Under the pieces are notes generated by a model. That model did no database searches and was not told the origin of the DNA. It worked only from the letters and a program-made list of their open reading frames with translations. DNA of 64,000 bases. Origin: Sulfitobacter alexandrii. GTDB taxonomy: Bacteria > Pseudomonadota > Alphaproteobacteria > Rhodobacterales > Rhodobacteraceae. Below are positions 46,744 through 57,153 of the stretch, piece by piece; position 1 is the first letter of the stretch, and each line of letters begins with the position of its first letter. The stretch lies in assembly GCF_001886735.1 (NCBI RefSeq), contig NZ_CP018076.1:1612001-1676000 (forward strand). Reading direction: 5' to 3'. The position numbers were made by a program, and so were the translations under genes.

Positions 46744-47592
46744 TCAGGCGCCGCCCGCAGTTCTGGCGGTGAAGATGTTGATCAGCGCGGGGATGCGGAT
46801 GCCCTGGGGCGTCTCGTAAGGTGCCAATGCATCGGCCAAAGCCGCCCGCAGCCGCTGGCGATCTTCCTGTCCAACGTCGAAATGGGTCAGGGTACGGTGC
46901 GCCGGGCCGATCTGGCACAGCAGATCCGCGACCGTCTGCGCATCGCCCGGCGGCGTGAGGGGCAGCGCGACCTCGCTGGCGGTGATGTCGCGCAGGCCCG
47001 CCGCGCCCAGTTGGCCTACCACCTTGCGGGTGTCACGCATCGCGAAGGGGCCCGGGGCATCCGGATCGGTCTTGGGCGGCGCACCGATGATCGATTTCGC
47101 GACCCGCGCGGGCATCGTGAAATAGGGGTTCTCCGAGATTTCCCCCCAGGTGGCGAAGGTCAGGCGCGCGCCCGGCCGCAAACCTCGGGCGATATTCGAG
47201 AAGGCGGCAACTGTATCGGAAAAGAACATGACGCCGAAACGCGAGATCATTGCGTCGAAGCGGTCCTGACCGAAGTCGTGGGTTTGCGCATCGCCCAGCA
47301 CGAACGAAACGTTGGGGGCATCCGCCAGCGCCGCGCGCGCGTGATCCAGCAGACTGCGGGATATGTCGAGCCCGCAGGCGCGCCCCTGCGGCCCGGTGAG
47401 GCGCGCGGCGGCGACAGTGCTCGTGCCGGCCCCGCAGCCGACGTCCAGCACGCTGTCACCATCGCGCAGTTCGGCATCGGCAAGCAGTCGGTCCAGCACC
47501 GGGGCAAGGGTCCGGTCCATCGTCTGCATCTGGGCGATCCAGGTCGGGCCGGCTTCCTCGGTCCAGAACTCCTGCTGATCGGTGTTGGTCAT
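46744..47592 (-). CDS. Class I SAM-dependent methyltransferase
   Basis: This 282-residue methyltransferase has motif I VLDVGCGAGTSTVAAA (about residue 48), the acidic SAM contact ACGLDISRSLLDHAR, VLGDAQTHDFG and FDAMISRFGVMFF. The acceptor is not identifiable; it resembles UbiE-like small-molecule methyltransferases. Its ATG overlaps the TGA of the corrinoid-activase gene (ATGA), so it is cotranslated with it and may work in the same one-carbon pathway. The 132-base gap to the tRNA holds nothing recognisable. Confidence 0.88.
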   Translation of the reverse strand: MTNTDQQEFWTEEAGPTWIAQMQTMDRTLAPVLDRLLADAELRDGDSVLDVGCGAGTSTVAAARLTGPQGRACGLDISRSLLDHARAALADAPNVSFVLGDAQTHDFGQDRFDAMISRFGVMFFSDTVAAFSNIARGLRPGARLTFATWGEISENPYFTMPARVAKSIIGAPPKTDPDAPGPFAMRDTRKVVGQLGAAGLRDITASEVALPLTPPGDAQTVADLLCQIGPAHRTLTHFDVGQEDRQRLRAALADALAPYETPQGIRIPALINIFTARTAGGA

Positions 47593-49631
47593 GCCCGGCG
47601 TCTCCGGCGGCGGCCGCCCGCGTCGCCAGTTTCGCCGCCGGTGTTGAAGGTGGCGTCCGGCAGGGTAACGATGGAGTTCAGGATCGGGAAAGGCTCCACC
47701 GCGTTGGGAATGGCGGAGGCGTTGACGAAATGCTCCTGAAAGCGGGGTTCGATCGCGGTTTCGACCTTGTGAATCTCGCGCACGGTCTGTTCGATTTCAG
47801 CCCGCGCGCCGACGTTGAGCAGGGCGATCCGCGCACCGGTTCCCGCGGCATTCCCCGCCGAGGTCACCTTGTCCAGCGGCGCGTCGGGGATCATGCCAAG
47901 GACCATCGCGTGCTTGGTGCTGATATGCGCGCCAAAGGCGCCGGCCAGAACGATGCGGTCCACCTTGTCCACGCCGAACTTGTCCATCAGCAGCCTTGCA
48001 CCGGAATAGAGCGCGGCCTTGGCCATCTGGATCTCGCGGATGTCGCGGTTCGTCACCGTGATCCGGGGGCCGCCGTTTGCCGTGCCATCGTAGACCAGGT
48101 AGGAATTCGTGCGCCCGTCCGCGAAAACCGCGGCGGAGCCGGTCTGTTCGGCGGTGCCGATCAGGCCCGGCGCATCGACGATCCCGTGCATCCGCATTTC
48201 CGCGACCATCTCGATGATCCCCGAGCCGCAGATGCCGGTGACGCCGGTGCCGGCGATTTCCTCTTCGAAACCGGGCGCGTCGGACCACAGGTCGCAGCCG
48301 ATCACCTTGAAGCGCGGCATCTTCGTTTCCGGGTCGATTTCCACCCGTTCGATGGCGCCGGGGGCGGCGCGCTGGCCCGAACTGATCTGCGCACCCTCGA
48401 ACGCGGGCCCGGTGGGGGAGGAACAGGCCAGAACCTTGTCCTTGTTGCCCAGCAGGATCTCGGCGTTGGTGCCGACATCGACCACGAGCACGAGATCCTC
48501 GGATTTGTCCGGTGCCTCGCTCAACGCGACGGCGGCGGCATCGGCGCCCACATGGCCGGCGATGCACGGCAGGATGTAGACCCGCGCGGCGGGATGGATG
48601 TTGAGCCCGAGGTCGGTCGCGCGCAGCCGCATGGCATTCGAGGTCGCCAGTGCGAAAGGGGCCTGTCCCAATTCGAAGGGGTCGATCCCGAGGAACAGGT
48701 GGTGCATCACCGGGTTGCAGACAAACACCGCATCGACGATCAGCCCGGCGTCGATCCCGGCTTCCGCCGCGATCTGGTCGAACAGGGTCGTCATGCCCTC
48801 GCGCACGGCACGGGTCATCTCGTCCGCACCGGAGGCGTTCATCATCGAATAGCTCACCCGGCTCATCAGGTCCTCTCCGAACCGGATCTGGGGGTTCATG
48901 ACCCCCGAGGACGCCAGCACCGCCCCGGTTTGCAGGTCGCACAGATGCGCCGCGATGGTGGTGGAGCCGAGGTCCACGGCCAGCCCGTAGAGCGTCCCGT
49001 CGTAGTAGCCCGGCCAGATGTGCATGATGCGCGGCGGGTTCTCGGCATCGCCGAGGTTGACGGCGACGGTCACCTTCCAGTCGCCCTTGCGCAGGATCGG
49101 CTGCATCGTCTGCAGGATGTGCAGGTCCGCGGCGACATTGTCGATGTCCCACTGCGTGCGCAGGGCGTCGCGCAGGCGTTCCAGATCGCCGGAGGGGTCG
49201 TGCATGTCGGGTTCCGCCACGTCGACATAGAAGAGCCGGGTCGACGGATTGAGCACGATGTCCCGTGCCTCGGCCCGCTTGCGGACAACCTGTTTGTGAA
49301 CCTGGCTTTCGGGGGGCACGTCGATCACCACATCGCCCTGAACGGTGGCCTGGCATCCCAGGCGCCGTCCCTCCTTCAGCCCGCGCTTTTCCTTGTAGCG
49401 TTCCTCGACCTTGTTCCACTCGGACAGGGCGTCCGGCTTCACGTCGACGTTGTGCTTGGAGAAACTGCCGTAGCTGGGCGTGATCTGGCATTTCGAACAG
49501 ATCCCGCGGCCGCCGCAGACCGAATCCAGATCCACGCCAAGTTGCCGGGCCGCCGTCAGGATGGGTGTGCCCCGTGGGAACCGGCCCCGCTTGCCGGAAG
49601 GGGTGAAAATAACCAGCGGATCGACGCTCAT
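47589..49631 (-). CDS. RamA-like ASKHA-domain corrinoid activation protein
   Basis: This 680-residue protein combines an N-terminal 2Fe-2S ferredoxin domain (CGGRGICSKCQITP, about 39-52, with a fourth Cys in GRRLGCQATV) and a large ASKHA-type ATPase part (YGLAVDLGSTTIAAHLCDL about 215, VLVVDVGTNAEILLG about 382, VLAGAFGAHIS about 568). Such proteins reduce inactive Co(II) corrinoid to Co(I) for methylamine, glycine-betaine or other corrinoid methyltransferases. It ends in a basic RRRRRRA tail. The corrinoid protein and its methyltransferase are not in the window. Confidence 0.88.
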   Translation of the reverse strand: MSVDPLVIFTPSGKRGRFPRGTPILTAARQLGVDLDSVCGGRGICSKCQITPSYGSFSKHNVDVKPDALSEWNKVEERYKEKRGLKEGRRLGCQATVQGDVVIDVPPESQVHKQVVRKRAEARDIVLNPSTRLFYVDVAEPDMHDPSGDLERLRDALRTQWDIDNVAADLHILQTMQPILRKGDWKVTVAVNLGDAENPPRIMHIWPGYYDGTLYGLAVDLGSTTIAAHLCDLQTGAVLASSGVMNPQIRFGEDLMSRVSYSMMNASGADEMTRAVREGMTTLFDQIAAEAGIDAGLIVDAVFVCNPVMHHLFLGIDPFELGQAPFALATSNAMRLRATDLGLNIHPAARVYILPCIAGHVGADAAAVALSEAPDKSEDLVLVVDVGTNAEILLGNKDKVLACSSPTGPAFEGAQISSGQRAAPGAIERVEIDPETKMPRFKVIGCDLWSDAPGFEEEIAGTGVTGICGSGIIEMVAEMRMHGIVDAPGLIGTAEQTGSAAVFADGRTNSYLVYDGTANGGPRITVTNRDIREIQMAKAALYSGARLLMDKFGVDKVDRIVLAGAFGAHISTKHAMVLGMIPDAPLDKVTSAGNAAGTGARIALLNVGARAEIEQTVREIHKVETAIEPRFQEHFVNASAIPNAVEPFPILNSIVTLPDATFNTGGETGDAGGRRRRRRA

Positions 49632-49793
49632 CGGTGCACTCCATCAATTCTGGCGCCAACATAGCGGTACGCGCGGCGGGTGAAAGACGGGGGGCGGCAA
49701 AATGTCGTCCGGCTGCGCCATTATCGGCACAACACCGCGTGCATCGGCCCTTTCCAATCGGGTCCATCCGTGAAATAGCAAACCGCCAAATGA

Positions 49794-51272
<1,479 letters not shown>

Positions 51273-51334
51273 CGCGTGACCTTTCCGCGTTGTTTCAGTA
51301 GCTTGGCACGGTTTCTTGATGTCGGGTCAGGGGC

Positions 51335-52503
51335 ATGACACCGGGCGCGCGCGTTGCCGCGGCGATCGAGATCCTCGACGACATGCGCGAGGGACAGGCG
51401 GCTGAACAGGCGCTGACCCGCTGGGCGCGCCGCAGCCGGTTCGCCGGGTCCAAGGACCGCGCCGCCATCCGGGATCACGTCTTTGACGTGCTGCGCTGCC
51501 GTCCGTTGGCCGCGCATTACGGTCGGGGCGAGACGGGCCGCGCCCTGATGCTGGGGCTGATGCACCTTCAGGGCGCCGAGATCGCGATGCTGTTCTCCGG
51601 GGAGGGTCACGCGCCCGCCCCCCCGGCGCCGTCGGAACTGGACTTTCCGTCCCCCCGGACGACCGCGCGACCCGCTGGTGTCTGCCCGACTGGCTGGTGC
51701 CGCTGTTCGAGGATGCGCTGGGGGAGCATGCCGCGGAAACGGCCACGGCGCTTCAGGCCCGCGCGCCCGTGGTGTTGCGAGTCAACCTTGCACGGATCGA
51801 CCGGGCTGCGGCGCAGCGCGAGTTGGCCGAGCAGGGGGTCGAGACAGTGGCGAATCCGCTGGCGGAAGGGGCGCTGACGGTGATCGAGGGTCAGCGGCGG
51901 CTTCGTTCCGCGCCCGCCTACACGGACGGTCTGGTCGAATTGCAGGATGCCGCCAGCCAGGCGGTCGTCGCGGCGCTGCCCTCCGGCGGTCGGGTGCTGG
52001 ATTATTGCGCGGGCGGCGGCGGCAAGGCGCTGGCGTTGTCGATGGACCCCGCGCGGACGGTCCTTGCGCATGACATCGACCCCGGCCGCATGGCGGATCT
52101 GCCCGCCCGTGCGGCGCGCGCGGGTGTTCAGATCGGGCAGGTCGGGACCGCCGATCTCGTGCCGGCCGGTCCGTTCGACGTCGTGCTGTGCGATGCGCCC
52201 TGTTCCGGATCGGGCGCCTGGCGGCGCGCGGCGGAAGGCAAGTGGACGCTGACCCGCGATCGACTGGATACGCTCACCGGGATCCAGGACGGGATCCTGG
52301 ATGACGCCTGCGCACTTGTCGCGCCGGGCGGTGTCCTTGCCTTTGCCACCTGCTCGGTCCTGCGCGAGGAGAACGAGGATCGCGCCGCGGCCTTCGTCGC
52401 CCGCCACCCCGAGTGGTCCTGCACGTTCGAACGGCGCTTCGCCGTGGATGCCTTGGGCGACGGTTTCTACACGGCGCATTTCGTGCGGTCCGACAGGACG
52501 TAA
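51335..52503 (+). pseudogene. RsmB/NOP-family rRNA cytosine-5 methyltransferase, frameshifted
   Basis: With one base added to the C6 run at 51651-51656, this is one 389-residue enzyme of the RsmB/NSUN family. The first part (ARVAAAIEILDDMREGQ and RAAIRDHVFDVLRC) is the N-terminal helical domain; after the run the correct continuation DDRATRWCLPDWLVPLFEDA is in another frame. The catalytic domain has DYCAGGGGKALALSMD, CDAPCSGSGAWRR (catalytic Cys) and FATCSVLREENED (second Cys). Both halves are intact and highly conserved, so an assembly miscall is more likely than a dead gene. Confidence 0.85.
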
Positions 52504-52533
52504 CCGACCCGACCAGAGCGGCGGCGTCTCGGA

Positions 52534-52548
52534 TTAAGCTTCGGTTAA
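52534..52548 (+). promoter_or_regulatory. Full CtrA-type box upstream of cckA
   Basis: TTAA-GCTTCGG-TTAA matches the CtrA consensus TTAA-N7-TTAA exactly and is followed by CC. It ends 51 bases before the cckA GTG start, where a promoter is expected. CckA is the kinase at the head of the CtrA phosphorelay, so this would be feedback control by the pathway's own output. Confidence 0.7.
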
Positions 52549-52599
52549 CCGGCGGCGTTCTTAATGGGCCCCGATTCGAGGGGAACTGGAGGACTCGAC

Positions 52600-54956
52600 G
52601 TGTCTGATCGCCTGGGGCTGGACGCATCGGATGACATGTCGCCGCAGCGGTCGCTTTACGCCGCGCACGACGCGGCGGCCGGCCTGCGGGACGGGCGGCA
52701 GCGGGCGTGGATCCTGCTGATGATCGGCGGGCTGGCACTCGCCATGGGGATGGTCGTTCCCCACCGGCTGGCGGGTCTCGTCCTTCTGGCTTCGGGCCTC
52801 GCGCTGGCCGTCGTCGGCTGCGCGAAAATCTTCCGTCCGGCGCGGCCGACCGCCCGACTGGCAGCGCCCCCCGACAGTGTCGAAGGGTTCATCGCGCATG
52901 ATGTGGTTCCATCCTTCATCGCCGAACAGGATGGCCGCATTCACGCCGCCAACCGCGCGGCAAAGCGTCAATTCCAGCAAGACCAATTCACCACCCTCGG
53001 CGCTACCTTGGCAGAGACCTTCGCCAACCCCGCGGGCATCCTTTATCGCCTGCAATCGCGGGCGGATGCGACAGGCGCCGCGCAGGAGGACGTGGCCACG
53101 CGCGCGGGCCACCTGCGCCTGTCGGTCCATGCGGTCGGTACGAACAGTTTTGTCTGGCGGCTGGAACATCTGGGTGCCCGGCCGGCACCCGTGCGCGCCG
53201 GGCAGGAGTCCCTGCAGCTGCCGATGCTGATGGTCGGCCGCGGGGGGGCGGTGCTGTTCACGAATGACGCCGCGCGACGGTTGCTGGGGGGAAGGGTCAA
53301 GACACTCGACCGCGTCTTCAACCGCCTGCCGCCGGTCCACGGAACGGTCGCGGAAGTGTCATGCCATTCCGAGGTGCGCGAGATGCTGGTCGCCGAGGTC
53401 GACGCGGGCGCGGGGCGGCGGGCGCTCTACCTGCTGCCACCGCCCGGGGGCGACGTGCAGGCCCCGATGCAGGCATGGCACGCCTTTCAGGATCTGCCAG
53501 TGCCTATGATCCGGCTTGAGCCGGACGGGGCGGTACGGTCCTTCAACAGGATGGCGGCGAGGCTGGTGGGAAAAAGACTGGCCGAGGGGATCAACATCGC
53601 CCAGCTGATGGAGGGCCTTGGCCGCCCCATCGGCGACTGGCTGAACGACACCCTGGCAAACCGGGTGGTGCAGAAATCCGAATTCCTGCGCCTGACCCGT
53701 ACGGACAGGGAGCGTTTCGTGCAGGTCGTGCTGAACAAGATCACGGACGATGGGGAGCCGGCCCTGATCGCGGTTCTGCACGATGCGACGGAGCTCAAAT
53801 CCCTTGAGGCGCAATTCGTGCAAAGCCAGAAGATGCAGGCCATCGGCCAGCTCGCGGGCGGTGTCGCGCATGACTTCAACAATCTGCTCACCGCGATCTC
53901 GGGTCACTGCGACCTGCTGCTGCTTCGGCACGACCAGGGGGACGCGGACTACGGCGATCTCGTACAGATCAACCAGAATGCCAACCGGGCGGCAGGGCTG
54001 GTGCGGCAATTGCTGGCCTTCTCCCGCAAGCAGACCCTACGCCCCGAAACATTGGATCTGCGCGACACGCTGGCAGACCTCACCCATCTGCTGAACCGGC
54101 TCGTGGGCGAGAAGGTGACGCTGACCCTCAGCCACGATCCGGTGCTGCGCCCGATCCGGGCGGACAAGCGGCAGCTCGAGCAGGTCATGATGAACCTTGT
54201 CGTCAACGCGCGGGACGCGATGCCGGCCGGGGGGAGATCAGGATCGTGACCGATTGCGTCACCCTGTCCGAACCGCTGACCCGGGACCGCGTGACCGTGC
54301 CCGCGGGGGATTACGTCACGGTGAAGGTCATCGACGACGGCCTGGGCATCCCGGCGGACAAGCTGCCGAAGGTGTTCGAGCCGTTCTTCACCACCAAGCG
54401 GACGGGCGAGGGCACGGGGCTCGGGTTGTCGACCGCCTACGGTATCGTGAAACAGACCGGCGGCTTCATCTTCGTGGATTCGCAGCCCGGTACGGGTACG
54501 ACCTTCGTGCTCTATTTCCCCGTGCACGAACACCCAATCGAACTGGCGGAAAAGCCCGGTGTCGCTGCCGCGACGGGCACATCGGCCGCGTCGGACGGCG
54601 TGATCCTGCTGGTGGAGGACGAGGCCCCGGTGCGCGCCTTTGCCAGCCGCGCGCTCCGACTGCGGGGCTTTACGGTGCTCGAAGCGGAATCGGCGGAGGC
54701 GGCGCTGAAGACGCTTGAGGATCGGGATCTGAATGTCGACGTGTTCGTGACGGACGTGGTCATGCCGGGCATGGATGGGCCAAGCTGGGTGCGCGAAGCG
54801 CTCAAGGACCGCCCCGGCGTGCGCGTCGTCTTTGTCTCAGGCTATGCCGAGGACAGTTTCGGCGAGGAGCAAAGCCGGATTCCCAACTCGGTCTTCCTGC
54901 CGAAGCCGTTCTCGCTGAACGAGCTGACCGAGATGGTGCACAAGCAACTCCACTGA
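52600..54956 (+). pseudogene. cckA: Hybrid histidine kinase CckA, frameshifted
   Basis: With one base added to the G6 run at 54229-54234, this is one 785-residue CckA. Two membrane segments lie near residues 34-52 and 56-75, then PAS regions, a HisKA domain with [17 protein letters not shown] (His about 426), a HATPase domain (N-box LVVNARDAMPAGG before the run; DDGLGIP and GTGLGLST after it) and a receiver domain with LLVEDE, FVTDVVMPGMDGPSW (phospho-Asp) and VFVSGYAEDSF. CckA phosphorylates ChpT and so CtrA. GTG 52600 has GGAGG eight bases upstream. As read, the protein would stop inside the ATPase domain. Confidence 0.9.
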
Positions 54957-55150
54957 GCCGCCGGTCGGCCCGGACATCGCCGCACAGTGCCGAATGGCCG
55001 TGCGTCACCGCGATGAATGGCATCCTCCCGTTTCTTTTGCGTGCGACAGGGGGGCACACAACGGTGCAGTGCTGCGCCGATGAACCTGCTGTGCCGGCGT
55101 TGCCGATCAGGCCGAACCGGGCGGCCGGGCGGCGAGGAAGATAAGGCCGA

Positions 55151-55744
55151 TCAGGGGATCGACTCGTACAATGCGAACTCATCGGCGTATTTTCGCCGGA
55201 ACCGTTCCGCCACCCCGGGCGACAGGGTCAGCTCCATCCGAGGCGATACGTTTTCCCGTTCGAGGGTGATGGTCATGTTCAGCCGCTCTTCGAGAAACGC
55301 CTTGAGCCGCGGCTGGTCTTCGTAGCGGAAGTGATGGGTGACACCGGTTCCGTTCGGCTGGCTCTTCATGAACTGGACCTGGCTGCCCACGTCGGCAAAA
55401 CCGGGCTTGTCGCCTTTCATGTAAGCGAGCACGAAGTCATCGAAACTGATGCCATGCGTCGCATTGGGCTTGCCTTCCATGAAAGGCCGTTGGCGGTAGC
55501 GGTACCAGCTGCCCAGCCACGACACCGGTTCGCGCATGACGGCCATCACCTCCAGCTCGACCCCGCATACCCGTTCGAACATGGGCCGGATGAAGCGGTT
55601 GTAGCGATAGACCGGCGCGTGTTTCAGCATCGGCGGTTCCGAGATCACCATGTCGGCCCGTCCGGCCAGTGCGCTTTCGTAGGCGGTGGTGCCGGTCTTG
55701 GGTACCGACAGAAACGCAAGACGTTCCTTATAGAAAACAAGCAT
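55151..55744 (-). CDS. Sulfotransferase-like protein
   Basis: This 197-residue protein starts MLVFYKERLAFLSVPKTGTTAYESAL; the segment FLSVPKTGTT is the 5'-phosphosulfate loop of PAPS-dependent sulfotransferases, and VMREPVSWLGSWYRYR fits the 3'-phosphate site (R-x-P-x-S). Similar roseobacter proteins are sometimes mislabelled gamma-glutamyl kinase. The acceptor is unknown. ATG 55744 follows AAGGAACGG; the longer frame to 55828 is not needed. The 194 bases between it and cckA hold nothing recognisable. It is divergent from recA. Confidence 0.72.
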   Translation of the reverse strand: MLVFYKERLAFLSVPKTGTTAYESALAGRADMVISEPPMLKHAPVYRYNRFIRPMFERVCGVELEVMAVMREPVSWLGSWYRYRQRPFMEGKPNATHGISFDDFVLAYMKGDKPGFADVGSQVQFMKSQPNGTGVTHHFRYEDQPRLKAFLEERLNMTITLERENVSPRMELTLSPGVAERFRRKYADEFALYESIP

Positions 55745-55837
55745 CAAGCCGTTCCTTTCCCTTTCCGGACCGGGGGCAGGGTCCATAAACCACTTCTTAA
55801 CCCATTGGCGGAAAAGATGGACAGACAAATAATTCGA

Positions 55838-55880
55838 TTGAAATGTTCCGGTTTTGGTCCCATAAGAACATTAATGGAAC
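55838..55880 (+). promoter_or_regulatory. recA promoter with LexA (SOS) box
   Basis: TTGAAA (55838-55843) and CATAAG (55861-55866) are 17 bases apart. GAAC-ATTAATG-GAAC (55866-55880), the exact alphaproteobacterial LexA site GAAC-N7-GAAC, overlaps the end of the -10 and the expected transcription start. LexA bound here would block initiation until DNA damage. Confidence 0.85.
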
Positions 55881-55944
55881 AAAGAGCCGGCGCAGGAGGG
55901 CGATTGCCGATCCCGCGCCACTATGACACTAAGGGAACGGGCAA

Positions 55945-57015
55945 ATGGCAACGGCAGATCTATTGACAATGGACAACAAGAAATCGGCGGAAAAGCAGAA
56001 GGCGCTGGACAGCGCCCTGGCACAGATCGAACGCCAGTTCGGCAAGGGCTCCATCATGAAGCTTGGGGCCGAGGGGGCGATCCAGGACATCAAGGCGAGC
56101 TCGACCGGGTCGCTGGGACTGGACATCGCGCTGGGAATCGGCGGCCTGCCCATGGGCCGCATCATCGAGATCTACGGCCCCGAGTCCTCGGGCAAGACCA
56201 CGCTGACGCTGCATTGCGTCGCGGAACAGCAGAAGGCCGGCGGCGTCTGCGCCTTTGTCGACGCGGAACACGCGCTCGATCCGCAATACGCGCGCAAGCT
56301 GGGTGTGGACATCGACGAGCTGCTGATCTCGCAGCCCGATACCGGTGAACAGGCGCTGGAAATCACCGACACGCTGGTGCGCTCCGGCGCGGTGAACATG
56401 GTGATCGTCGATTCGGTCGCGGCCCTGACGCCGAAATCGGAACTCGAAGGCGACATGGGTGACAGCTCGGTCGGGGTTCAGGCCCGCCTGATGAGCCAGG
56501 CGATGCGCAAGCTGACCGGTTCCATCAGCCGGTCCAACTGCATGGTCATCTTCATCAACCAGATCCGCATGAAGATCGGCGTCATGTTCGGCTCTCCCGA
56601 GACGACGACAGGCGGCAACGCGCTCAAGTTCTATTCCTCCGTGCGGCTGGACATCCGCCGCATCGGCGCGCTGAAGGACCGCGACGAGGTGGTCGGCAAC
56701 GCGACCCGCGTGAAGGTGGTCAAGAACAAGGTCGCGCCGCCCTTCAAGCAGGTGGAATTCGACATCATGTACGGCGAAGGCATCTCCAAGATGGGCGAGC
56801 TTCTGGATCTCGGCGTCAAGGCCGGTGTGGTCGAGAAGTCGGGGTCGTGGTTCTCCTACGGCGACGAACGGATCGGCCAGGGCCGCGAGAACGCCAAGAC
56901 CTTCCTCAAGGAGAACACGGCGATGGCCATGGAAATCGAGGACAAGATCCGCGCAGCGCACGGGCTCGATTTCAACGGTTCGGAAGAGGATGACGCCGAC
57001 ATTCTCGAGGCCTGA
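55945..57015 (+). CDS. recA: Recombinase A
   Basis: This 356-residue protein forms filaments on single-stranded DNA, drives strand exchange and triggers LexA self-cleavage. Walker [11 protein letters not shown] (about 75), [19 protein letters not shown] (Walker B and loop 1) and [21 protein letters not shown] (loop 2) are present; the acidic tail ends [10 protein letters not shown]. Full length. ATG 55945 is right, as family N termini match. A LexA box lies at 55866 and an intrinsic terminator at 57047. Confidence 0.99.
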   Translation: MATADLLTMDNKKSAEKQKALDSALAQIERQFGKGSIMKLGAEGAIQDIKASSTGSLGLDIALGIGGLPMGRIIEIYGPESSGKTTLTLHCVAEQQKAGGVCAFVDAEHALDPQYARKLGVDIDELLISQPDTGEQALEITDTLVRSGAVNMVIVDSVAALTPKSELEGDMGDSSVGVQARLMSQAMRKLTGSISRSNCMVIFINQIRMKIGVMFGSPETTTGGNALKFYSSVRLDIRRIGALKDRDEVVGNATRVKVVKNKVAPPFKQVEFDIMYGEGISKMGELLDLGVKAGVVEKSGSWFSYGDERIGQGRENAKTFLKENTAMAMEIEDKIRAAHGLDFNGSEEDDADILEA

Positions 57016-57046
57016 GCCGCAGGCACCGCGATGAGACGACACCCGA

Positions 57047-57075
57047 GGGGCGCGCCGGCAGGCAGCGCCCCTTTT
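57047..57075 (+). terminator. Intrinsic terminator of recA
   Basis: GGGGCGC and GCGCCCC (57047-57053, 57065-57071) pair across an 11-base loop and are followed by TTTT, 32 bases after the recA stop. Confidence 0.75.
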
Positions 57076-57153
57076 CACGCGTCCTGACTGTGGACAGGCA
57101 GGGCGCCCAAGGTTATCTGACAACGACCGCAGTTGCCCCGGAAGGCCAGACCG

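Noticed and set aside
46568-46918. 116-codon minus-strand frame overlapping the tRNA and the methyltransferase end
   Set aside because: It crosses the tRNA gene and reads methyltransferase sequence out of frame.
54246-54956. Independent response-regulator/ATPase gene starting at GTG 54246
   Set aside because: It begins in the middle of the kinase ATPase domain and has no ribosome site; it is the C-terminal part of cckA.
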